The translations under genes were made by a program, and so were the position numbers. The notes below the pieces were generated by a model. That model saw nothing but the letters and a program-made list of their open reading frames with translations, had not been told where the DNA came from and searched no databases. From assembly GCA_030266015.1 (NCBI GenBank), contig JAJDHD010000003.1:27222-91221 (forward strand): a DNA stretch of 64,000 bases. Reading direction: 5' to 3'. Source of the stretch: Christensenellaceae bacterium OttesenSCG-928-K19. GTDB lineage: Bacteria > Bacillota > Clostridia > Christensenellales > Christensenellaceae. This document shows positions 55,495-62,842 of this stretch, in pieces (position 1 is the stretch's first letter; each line of letters opens with the position of its first letter).

Positions 55495-56298
55495 CTAGCT
55501 TTCCGTCAACACACCGTCGATGAAGGTACTGTGCGCAGGCAGGCTGGTGACGAATGAAGGATCGGCAGCCGCTGCTTCATTTTGATACAGCGTACCGTCC
55601 AGCACCTTTGTATCAGTACCGAGCCATACGTCGCCATTTGGTTTGACGATAGCACAAATGGTTTCGGGGTTGTCCGTTTCATAGCTCTTATACATCTTGG
55701 CGGCGTAGTCGTCAGTCACGCATAAGGAAAGCTCTGTTTCAAGTTCGCCATCTGTATAGTAGTACAAGACTGCCGTATTGCCGCCGTCGTACCGCAATTC
55801 AAATTTGGTTGGGACGCCCTCGGCGTCGGTACCCTCTGCGCTCGCCGTATCGCCTTGTTCCGTATAGGATACGTCCTGCAAGCCAAACATCTCGAGCACC
55901 ATCTTAACCGAATCTTCTGCGGTCGGGTCGAAAAACGAACCGGTGAATGCGAGATCAACCTCGCCCTTCATCAATTTAAGCGCCAGCATGGCTGTGTCTG
56001 TGCCGGAAATAAATGCTTCAATATCTTCGGTAGTACGCTCCTGGTATTCAGTGAACAGCTCCATCCAACTGCCCGTGCCCTTTGCCTGTGCTGCTTCTTC
56101 GCCTGGCGCTTCTTCCTGCTGCGGCTCATCGGACGCTTCGGCCTCCGGGGGCTCTACCTCCGCGGCTTCCGATTGCTCTGTCGCCTGCGCGGCAGGCTGC
56201 TCTTCCGTGGGTGGTTCTTCCTTCGCCGGACTGCCGCACGCTGCTACGGCAACCACAAAGACAATCACACTCAGTACAATTAAAAGTTTTTTCATCAT
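55495..56298 (-). CDS. Lipoprotein with Glu/Pro/Ala linker
   Basis: 267 residues. Signal MMKKLLIVLSVIVFVVAVAA followed by the lipobox cysteine. An acidic low-complexity linker (about 25-85) precedes a folded domain of about 180 residues with ELRYDGGNTAVLYYYTDGEL and IVKPNGDVWLGTDTKVLDG. No family recognised. It converges on the peptide cluster. Start after GGAGG. Confidence 0.75.
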   Translation of the reverse strand: MMKKLLIVLSVIVFVVAVAACGSPAKEEPPTEEQPAAQATEQSEAAEVEPPEAEASDEPQQEEAPGEEAAQAKGTGSWMELFTEYQERTTEDIEAFISGTDTAMLALKLMKGEVDLAFTGSFFDPTAEDSVKMVLEMFGLQDVSYTEQGDTASAEGTDAEGVPTKFELRYDGGNTAVLYYYTDGELETELSLCVTDDYAAKMYKSYETDNPETICAIVKPNGDVWLGTDTKVLDGTLYQNEAAAADPSFVTSLPAHSTFIDGVLTES

Positions 56299-56345
56299 AA
56301 TATTCCTCCATGTATATTTATTGAAAATCAAATCGAGTAGACATA

Positions 56346-56569
56346 TTATTCGTCAAACACCAATATTTGCACGACGTAGTTGATGGAATCATCGCCCGGT
56401 TGATTCGTATGGCTGATGTCCGCAAGGCGCGCATGATATATTGCTGCGATCTGTAGTCATATCGCCGATACTGTGCTATTTGCTGTTCGCTCCACTCGCG
56501 CTTCATCAACTCCTGTATGTCGTCCAGCGATAACGTTTGATTTGTTTTTATAATTTGCTGACCTTTCAT
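56346..56569 (-). pseudogene. Small protein gene with probable frameshift
   Basis: Frame 1 reads MKGQQIIKTNQTLSLDDIQE and LMKREWSEQQIAQYRRYDYR, similar in its LxELxxLMKxxW segment to the N-terminus of the protein at 60271-60669. Around 56450 the protein-like signal moves to another frame that reads YHARLADISHTNQPGDDSIN and VVQILVFDE before a stop at 56346. A frameshift would join them into about 74 residues. Function unknown. Confidence 0.4.
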
Positions 56570-56601
56570 GCTCCACCACTCCCATTTCCAATATTTTCTT
56601 G

Positions 56602-57144
56602 CTATTTTTCATTAACGGAACACGCGCTTTCTTCTTTCCCATGGGCCCATTCTTCAATGGTTGGGGTTACGCCCGTTTCGTATCTGATCTCTTCGGCAAT
56701 GATGCTAATCGCCGCGGGATCGGATATCCCGTGTAGCAGCTTGATATGATACTCGTCCCTGTCGGTCGCTATCCGCAGCGAAAGCGTTTCACGGCTGAAC
56801 ACCGCTTCTTTCAGTTTTGTTTGCTTGACACCCCAAAGAAATACGCGACTGTCTACAAGCACACCGAATGTCGAGACGATTACTTTTTCAAGCGGGATAT
56901 TGCCTCCATTTTTTTTCACAGATAGTTCGGCAGGGGATATCCCAATAATTTCATTCTCTACAACCAGCTTGAAATTGGAATACCGCGCCAAAGCGTTCCA
57001 GAGGAACATACCAAAAGAAACAGCGGTTATGAAAAAAACAGCGGATGGTAATACCAATCGAAAGGCAGCGCATAGTACACCGATACAAGCTGTGGATATT
57101 GTTATGAATATGAAAGCTGATATTCTACGTTTTAATATGTTCAT
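56602..57144 (-). CDS. Membrane protein with two N-terminal helices, unknown
   Basis: 180 residues. Two membrane helices at about 10-55, then a soluble strand-rich domain (VENEIIGISPAELSVKKNGG, LSLRIATDRDEYHIKLLHG) like the bacterial PH-type domains found in small membrane proteins. The start MNILKRR follows GGAG. Function unknown. Confidence 0.65.
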   Translation of the reverse strand: MNILKRRISAFIFITISTACIGVLCAAFRLVLPSAVFFITAVSFGMFLWNALARYSNFKLVVENEIIGISPAELSVKKNGGNIPLEKVIVSTFGVLVDSRVFLWGVKQTKLKEAVFSRETLSLRIATDRDEYHIKLLHGISDPAAISIIAEEIRYETGVTPTIEEWAHGKEESACSVNEK

Positions 57145-57217
57145 TGTGCTCCTGCTCCTTGCTTTCAGTGTAGAAGCAAATAGCAGAATTCGCATCATCC
57201 CAAAGGATGATTTTAAA

Positions 57218-57246
57218 TAAAAAAGTCCTCACCCATTTGGATGAGG
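57218..57246 (-). terminator. Intrinsic terminator after the membrane LuxR gene
   Basis: On the minus strand CCTCATCC-AAAT-GGGTGAGG followed by a T run. It separates the LuxR-type gene from the genes further along the minus strand. Confidence 0.75.
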
Positions 57247-57270
57247 AGCGCGGAATGGAGCGTATTTTCC

Positions 57271-58680
57271 TTACTTTTGCACCTGGCCATGCAGCAATGT
57301 GCTGATCAGTTCGGCACGGCCGGATACGTCATATTTCTGGTAGATATTCCTTAGGTGGGTCTTTACCGTATTTTCACTGATAAAAAGCTCGTCGGCAATC
57401 TCACGGTTTGACTTGCCGTTAAGTACACTTTTCAACACATCGTCCTCTCGTTCAGTGAGTTCCTCCAGTGGCTTTACCTGATGGATAATATTGTCCTGCT
57501 GCTGCGCCGGTATCAGCGCGTAGGCGTTCAGGTAGGTATGGTTCTTCAATGTCAGCACAAGCCATCGGTTGAGCGGCGGCAATATGACAAGTGTGATGCA
57601 TACGATGGTTAGCGCAACCACCGTCGTATATACTTCTGGCATGGCAAGCGTCGTGATGCCGCGGGATATATAGCTACCAATGATGATGCCCAGCACATTT
57701 GCCGAAAGTCCAATGCCGAATACCTTCACCGGGTTTTTTGCATAATCCAGCGTTTCAGCCAATATGCTCCACCAGAACAGGTCGAATATACCGCAGGCAC
57801 CGAGCATCAGGGTATTCACAACAAGATAACTGCCTGCCGAGCGATCTAACAGTAAGAAAGATAAAAACGATGCCATCATCATTCCCATTGCTAGATACAG
57901 GAAGGTGGAGCGCCTCGCCAGCAGTGGAAGGTTGCGCATGATGACAAGCGCTGCCACATATGGAACCGCCCAATACCAACTTGACAGCCAACTAAGATGC
58001 GAAAAGGCAGGGTTCAACACTTGATACATTAGCCCGGAATTGATTGTGATAACAGTGATAAAGGCAAAAAGAATCAAGATGGGCTTTACAATGTTTCTGC
58101 CCGTTCCGCCGCTTTCCTCCCCAGCAAAATGTGATTCTTCCGCCTTTGGGAACTTCAACGCAATCAAAAAACCAACCGGCAGCATTGCGATGGCCAGTCC
58201 AAGCCCGATAAAAGGCGAGACGTTCGCGGTGACGACCTGGAAGCATATCATCAATATGTTACTGATGATCAATAAGTCTGCGGCGGCCTTTATGCGTTCC
58301 TTGCGCGGCACAAATATCTTTAAAAAGCAACTCCATGTAGCGAGGCCCATGCCCGTCAAAAAGTTGCAGGCAACGAATGATACATACCACAGAGCGGAAG
58401 GCGCAAAGAAGAACACGATGGAAAACGGAATGCAGATAAGGAAAGAACAAAGCAGGGCTTTTTTTGCGGCGTTCATCGAGCGGACAAAAAAACCGCAGAG
58501 AAAAAGCCCCGCAAGCTGGCCTATGATACCCGCCATGATGAGGGAGGACGGATCAAAGCTGAAATGCGCGCATAGCCCGTACATCACAGGCCCCTCAAAC
58601 AGCAGGGAAAGAACGTATGCAAAGCCTATCCCCGGTGCAAGCGATATCAAAAAGCGGTGGTTTTTTGTTGTTGCTTTCAT
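57271..58680 (-). CDS. Membrane LuxR-family regulator with MFS-like 12-helix domain
   Basis: 469 residues. About 12 membrane helices (residues 10-385), arranged like an MFS transporter, followed by a LuxR helix-turn-helix (LTEREDDVLKSVLNGKSNRE, IADELFISENTVKTHLRNIY). The membrane part probably senses a ligand and the tethered domain binds DNA. Such fusions are known in anaerobic Bacillota and Coriobacteriia, but their ligands are mostly unknown. ATG 58680 has a weak ribosome site; a TTG ten codons upstream is possible. Confidence 0.88.
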   Translation of the reverse strand: MKATTKNHRFLISLAPGIGFAYVLSLLFEGPVMYGLCAHFSFDPSSLIMAGIIGQLAGLFLCGFFVRSMNAAKKALLCSFLICIPFSIVFFFAPSALWYVSFVACNFLTGMGLATWSCFLKIFVPRKERIKAAADLLIISNILMICFQVVTANVSPFIGLGLAIAMLPVGFLIALKFPKAEESHFAGEESGGTGRNIVKPILILFAFITVITINSGLMYQVLNPAFSHLSWLSSWYWAVPYVAALVIMRNLPLLARRSTFLYLAMGMMMASFLSFLLLDRSAGSYLVVNTLMLGACGIFDLFWWSILAETLDYAKNPVKVFGIGLSANVLGIIIGSYISRGITTLAMPEVYTTVVALTIVCITLVILPPLNRWLVLTLKNHTYLNAYALIPAQQQDNIIHQVKPLEELTEREDDVLKSVLNGKSNREIADELFISENTVKTHLRNIYQKYDVSGRAELISTLLHGQVQK

Positions 58681-58752
58681 ATTTTCGTATCCAAAATCTG
58701 TGAGTTGCAAGATAGAGAAAGATTTTACTAATTATATCGCGCTCGTGCTTAT

Positions 58753-58782
58753 ATATCAATACAGCATTTGTTGCGTTGATAT
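58753..58782. promoter_or_regulatory. Inverted repeat upstream of the membrane LuxR gene
   Basis: ATATCAA and TTGATAT, 7-bp arms with a 16-base spacer, 72 bases before the start codon. Candidate LuxR-type operator. Confidence 0.35.
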
Positions 58783-58867
58783 GAGGAATCGAATAAACTG
58801 TTTTGTTGACATGATACTACTGTATCTACGAAGCAGAAAAAAAGCAAACGCCTCAAGGGTGCCCAAA

Positions 58868-58905
58868 TAAAAAATTCGCGAACCAACGCAAATATGGTTC
58901 GCGAA
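58868..58905 (-). terminator. Intrinsic terminator after the 142-residue lipoprotein gene
   Basis: Perfect 11-bp stem TTCGCGAACCA / TGGTTCGCGAA, 9-base loop, T run on the minus strand. Confidence 0.8.
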
Positions 58906-58963
58906 CATGGTACGCGCGGCATCACACCGCTGACATCATAATTATTTTGTCACTCTATCAATA

Positions 58964-59392
58964 TTAGAAGCTAAGGCCGTTGCTTCCGCCTGCGAACAGA
59001 GTGCCATCACCATTTTTAAATACTGGGGTGAGCGAAACAGACTCATCATCCGAAGCATACCAGTAATATACTCCGTTATTTGAAGTGCCGTTCCATTCGT
59101 ATTCGCTCGCGTCACAGCCAATCTGTACTTTGTAATCTTCATATGTCAATTTGAATTTTTCGTCGCCCATTCCTTCCTGCCAATCCAGCGCCGCTTGGAG
59201 TTGTTCGACAGTTGCACGATCTTCAGAAACCACCTGCTTTCCCTCGCCCTTCAAATCAATGCCTGTATTAGCTTCTGCCGCATTTGACTCGGCTTCTGCG
59301 GAATCGCCGGTATCGGCTTTTTGTCCGCAGGCGCTCAGTGCAACTATTAACACCATAGCTAAAACAATAATAAGTATTTTCTTTGTTTTCAT
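58964..59392 (-). CDS. Small lipoprotein, 142 residues
   Basis: Signal MKTKKILIIVLAMVLIVALS and lipobox cysteine (LSAC). The folded part is about 100 residues with FKLTYEDYKVQIGCDASEYE. No family recognised. AAAGGAAAT precedes; an ATG two codons upstream is an alternative start. Probably last gene of a minus-strand operon starting at 61111. Confidence 0.7.
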   Translation of the reverse strand: MKTKKILIIVLAMVLIVALSACGQKADTGDSAEAESNAAEANTGIDLKGEGKQVVSEDRATVEQLQAALDWQEGMGDEKFKLTYEDYKVQIGCDASEYEWNGTSNNGVYYWYASDDESVSLTPVFKNGDGTLFAGGSNGLSF

Positions 59393-59511
59393 TTGCATAT
59401 TTCCTTTCATTTTTAATTTTGATTGTACACACACCGGATATTATTTTACCCTGATGTCTGCCGCGTTCTAATCCTGATTTTATTCCGTTCATATCAAATA
59501 TATCGTAGTTG

Positions 59512-59871
59512 CTATTTTGTCAGGAGATATTCAGTTCCATCATCATCGGTCAGCACAATCTCATCGTCGTTATTGACTGTTACGCCATAATTGGTAGGCG
59601 TATCGCTTTTGAGCGATCCTAGATACTCATATACTTCCAAAACTCCATCGACGTACGCATATTCATAATCGTAAGAATATATGCTGTTTTCGTTACGCCC
59701 GGTTCCATCTTCGTTAAAAGTCCAGACCTCGCTCAACCATGGTTCACCGTCCCAGTCGCCAACCAAAAATTGCGCCTCTTCATTTATTGTTTCCTTCGCC
59801 TTTTCTCCACAGGCCGTAAAAATGGACAGAGCCAACATCGCGCAGACTATAAATATACATACTTTTTTCAT
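59512..59871 (-). CDS. Small lipoprotein, lipocalin-like
   Basis: 119 residues. Signal MKKVCIFIVCAMLALSIFTA and lipobox cysteine. The folded part, LVGDWDGEPWLSEVWTFNED then GTGRNENS, follows the L-x-G-x-W ... TFnxDGtG pattern of small lipocalin-like domains. Ligand unknown. Confidence 0.7.
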   Translation of the reverse strand: MKKVCIFIVCAMLALSIFTACGEKAKETINEEAQFLVGDWDGEPWLSEVWTFNEDGTGRNENSIYSYDYEYAYVDGVLEVYEYLGSLKSDTPTNYGVTVNNDDEIVLTDDDGTEYLLTK

Positions 59872-59907
59872 GCTTTTATTCCCTCCAATAATGCTGCCTT
59901 TTGTATA

Positions 59908-60189
59908 CTACATGAGTCCGGCTAATGATCCAAGCATTCCTGCCGCCGCTCCGAAGATCGCTCCGACAATAACAATGACGATGATCCATATCACCAATGC
60001 AATAATGGAAAGCACCAGCCCGCCAGTGGCCAGGCCGTTTTTCCCTTCCTTCTTTTTAGAAACGGCAGAGAAAACAATACCCAGTATCGCAAGAATCAAG
60101 CCGACGATGGAAAGCGGGGTAAATGTAAGTACAATCGCGAGTATGCCGCAAAGAAGTGAGATGATGCCAAAAGTCTTTTTGTTTTCCAT
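59908..60189 (-). CDS. DUF4190-type small membrane protein
   Basis: 93 residues, mostly membrane helices: FGIISLLCGILAIVLTFTPL and SIVGLILAILGIVFSAVSKK. It is a close paralogue of the protein at 6432-6791 but without the Gln/Pro tail. Ribosome site GGAGG. Function unknown. Confidence 0.8.
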   Translation of the reverse strand: MENKKTFGIISLLCGILAIVLTFTPLSIVGLILAILGIVFSAVSKKKEGKNGLATGGLVLSIIALVIWIIVIVIVGAIFGAAAGMLGSLAGLM

Positions 60190-60270
60190 AAAATGATACC
60201 TCCAATTTTTATATATGCTGCACAGATAACCTTTCGGTTATTTGCGAGTATAACAAAGTAATTAATATCC

Positions 60271-60669
60271 TTAGATCCGGTCGCTTAATATTTCACGCAT
60301 CGTATCACAAACACCGTTGAAATATGCCGGGCCGCCGGAAACAGCGTTCTTGAAACCGCCTTCCTTAAATGCTTTTTTATACTCCGCGCTGGCCTTGATG
60401 TCGATGCCTGGGCCACCACCCACGTTAACAGATGTTGAATTGCTTATTTTCCGGACAGTTACTACGTTGTCCTTGATTGTCACTTTTGGCTGCACCTGCA
60501 TATAGACATCAAACAGGATTGATTTGCCCATCAGACCTTTTTTGAGCTGAAATGTTCCCGGCAGCTCTGTGTTCCAGCGTTGCTTCATCAGATCGTATAG
60601 TTCCTCCAGTGTCATGGGCTCTTTCAAGGTATACTTCTCCACGGCCTTTTGCATTGCTTTTAAGTCCAT
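60271..60669 (-). CDS. Unknown soluble protein, 132 residues
   Basis: N-terminal MTLEELYDLMKQRW resembles the broken gene at 56346-56569. The middle is strand-rich (VYMQVQPKVTIKDNVVTVRK) and contains VNVGGGPGIDIKASAEYKKA. No signal peptide. Function unknown; probably in an operon with its neighbours. Confidence 0.65.
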   Translation of the reverse strand: MDLKAMQKAVEKYTLKEPMTLEELYDLMKQRWNTELPGTFQLKKGLMGKSILFDVYMQVQPKVTIKDNVVTVRKISNSTSVNVGGGPGIDIKASAEYKKAFKEGGFKNAVSGGPAYFNGVCDTMREILSDRI

Positions 60670-60718
60670 AATTCATTTCTCCTTTTCCATTTATACGTAT
60701 TGTCTACCGACAAATCGG

Positions 60719-61111
60719 TCATCCATCGTTCTGTGTCATGGATTCCAGCTTAGAAATCAAATATTTTCGGCTGGCGTCATAGAACACAAAGTCGTCCACC
60801 CTGCATGCCTGTACGGCGGCAACTGTAGAATCGCAGGCATCCTTGTTTTCTTCCGGACATAAAACAAGAATTTTGATTCCGTAGCATTCTTCTTTCAGTC
60901 TGTCGCACAACTCAATGCACCTTTGTATCGTCCATTCGCCCGCATTGGATAACTCCAATACCGCTACTACAGGCTGAATGGCTATTGCTGCCGAGATGGC
61001 GTTATCATATTCATATTCCGTATGAAGTTGGAACTGCGGAGAGTCCTTCATAGTTTTAATCAACGTGTCGCCCAAAATCCTACGGTTTAGAATCAACAGA
61101 ACTGAACTCAT
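60719..61111 (-). CDS. Degenerate receiver-like protein
   Basis: 130 residues with the strand/helix order of response-regulator receivers. The strand that should end in the phosphorylated Asp reads VVAVLELSN, with Glu in that place, and the Lys region reads DDFVFYDAS. Phosphorylation is unlikely. It has no output domain. First gene of a probable minus-strand operon (61111 to 58964). Confidence 0.6.
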   Translation of the reverse strand: MSSVLLILNRRILGDTLIKTMKDSPQFQLHTEYEYDNAISAAIAIQPVVAVLELSNAGEWTIQRCIELCDRLKEECYGIKILVLCPEENKDACDSTVAAVQACRVDDFVFYDASRKYLISKLESMTQNDG

Positions 61112-61216
61112 GGTATCGTCATCCTTTCTAAAATACGTCGCCCTAATTATGGCTTGGTATTTAGCAGTTCATCCATTCGCCTCTGTCTAAAGAATAATGA
61201 ATCAGCCTTGTTTTTC

Positions 61217-61285
61217 ATACTATCCCAAGGATAGTTTTTGAAAATATGGGGTGTGTGTTTGAAAAAACCACCCTTGGGATAGTAT
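61217..61285. promoter_or_regulatory. Nested inverted repeats, candidate operator
   Basis: ATACTATCCCAAGG (61217-61230) is repeated inverted at 61272-61285 (14 of 14 bases, 41-base spacer). The left copy is itself part of a palindrome, ACTATCC-CAA-GGATAGT (61219-61235). About 90-160 bases upstream of the promoter for the solute-binding protein. Confidence 0.6.
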
Positions 61286-61373
61286 CTGCGCTGCATAGGG
61301 ATTTTCTGCCTGCCATTTCAGAAAAAACAGCTTTTATGCAGCGGGCACCTACTTTGCCCGACAAGCTCTTAGC

Positions 61374-61402
61374 TTGAATAATCACATCAAACGCCTTATA
61401 AT
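61374..61402 (+). promoter_or_regulatory. Promoter of the solute-binding protein operon
   Basis: TTGAAT, 17-base spacer, TATAAT; start near 61409, leader about 66 bases. Confidence 0.7.
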
Positions 61403-61474
61403 AAGCAAAGTACATAGCTTGGATAACCGCATGATAAAAGCACATAAATAATCTATCTGAAAGAGGAATAAGTA

Positions 61475-62803
61475 TTGAAAAAATTTATTGCCGTTGCATT
61501 GTGTCTTTGTACGCTCTCCATTGCGCTTATTGGGTGCGGGAAACAACAATTGCTGGACTCCGAAAATCCGACAGAGCTGACCATGTGGCATGTTTTTGGT
61601 AGCCAGACCGAATCTCCCATGAACACTATGGTTGACGAGTTCAACAAAACTGTGGGAAAAGAGCAGGGCGTCATAATCAATGTGACTTCCATATCCAACT
61701 CCAGCGACATTCATGACGACCTGCTTGCCGCTGCAAAGGGAGACGCAGGTGCAGGAGATATGCCCGACATCTTTTTTTGCTATCCTGAAACAGCCGGCGC
61801 TATCGGCGCGGATCGGTTGGTTGAATGGGACAAAGCATTTACCGATACTGAATTGGCCGAATACATCCCTTCTTTTATTGAAGAAGGCAGAGTAGAAGGC
61901 AAGCTGCTTGTTTTTCCGGTGGCAAAATCTTCCGAAGCGTTGTTTGTAAACGCAACGATTTTTGATCGGTTTGCGGCAGATTGTGGTGTTACCTATGCCG
62001 ATCTGGCTACTTGGGAGGGCCTGTTTGAAGCAGCGGAAGAATACTATGACTGGTCTGACGGGCAGACGTTTGTGATGCACGACGAGCTTTTGAATTACTG
62101 TCAAATCAACACGACGGCACTGGGCGGGTCGGCATTCAGCGGCGATCAGTTGAATTTCAACGATCCCATTTTTAGAGCTCAATGGGAGAATTTGGCCGGA
62201 GCCGCTATTTCCGGACATTTGCGTGTGGAGGATAATTACGAGACGACCCTTATGATGACAGGGGATATTGTTGCCGGTATCGGCTCCACAGCCAGCATTA
62301 TGTATTTTCAGGATACCGTGACCTATCGCGACAACACAACCGAGCCGTTGGTAATTAAAGCATTGCCGTGCCCCGTTACAAAAGAGGGAGACAAAATGGC
62401 GATGCAGCAGGGGGCCGGGCTGGCGGCAATTAATGGCGACGAAAAAAAGGAAGCCGCCGCGTTGCTGTTTGCGCAATGGATTTCCCAGGGAGAAACAAAC
62501 CTGCGTTTTGTTACCCAATCGGGCTATATGCCCGTTCAAAGCGCAGCCTTTGACGCGATTCAGGACTATGAATTTAAAAGCGACGCATATAAGAGCTTGT
62601 ATGAAGCGATGGATACTATGAGTGATACCTATCAATTCTATCTTCCGCCTGTGGTGAACGGATACTATGATATTCTGTGGACGTTTTATGAAAATTCTAT
62701 CACCGTGTTAAACGACTCGCGAAACAAATTTGAATCCGGGAATGAAACGGCGGACGCTTTAGTTGCACAGAGCTATGAGTCGATGCGCCAAGCGATTCAG
62801 TAA
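61475..62803 (+). CDS. Extracellular solute-binding lipoprotein (family 1)
   Basis: 442 residues. TTG start after AAGAGGA. Signal with lipobox cysteine (IALIGC), then TELTMWHVFGSQTESPMNTM and a two-lobe periplasmic-binding fold typical of sugar ABC importers (GAGLAAINGDEKKEAAALLF). No permease or ATPase follows; the next gene is a membrane sensor. It may therefore serve signalling rather than, or besides, uptake. Confidence 0.85.
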   Translation: MKKFIAVALCLCTLSIALIGCGKQQLLDSENPTELTMWHVFGSQTESPMNTMVDEFNKTVGKEQGVIINVTSISNSSDIHDDLLAAAKGDAGAGDMPDIFFCYPETAGAIGADRLVEWDKAFTDTELAEYIPSFIEEGRVEGKLLVFPVAKSSEALFVNATIFDRFAADCGVTYADLATWEGLFEAAEEYYDWSDGQTFVMHDELLNYCQINTTALGGSAFSGDQLNFNDPIFRAQWENLAGAAISGHLRVEDNYETTLMMTGDIVAGIGSTASIMYFQDTVTYRDNTTEPLVIKALPCPVTKEGDKMAMQQGAGLAAINGDEKKEAAALLFAQWISQGETNLRFVTQSGYMPVQSAAFDAIQDYEFKSDAYKSLYEAMDTMSDTYQFYLPPVVNGYYDILWTFYENSITVLNDSRNKFESGNETADALVAQSYESMRQAIQ

Positions 62804-62842
62804 CCGTATCCCGCACATATCATAAAGAAAGGGGGAGCCGCT

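Larger units (their letters stand above)
61112..61474. other. Divergent intergenic region with dyads and a promoter
   Basis: No gene. It holds the nested inverted repeats at 61217-61285 and the promoter at 61374-61402. Confidence 0.55.

Noticed and set aside
61382..62635. 417-codon minus-strand open frame opposite the solute-binding protein
   Set aside because: The plus-strand frame has a signal peptide, lipobox and family motifs; this one has none.
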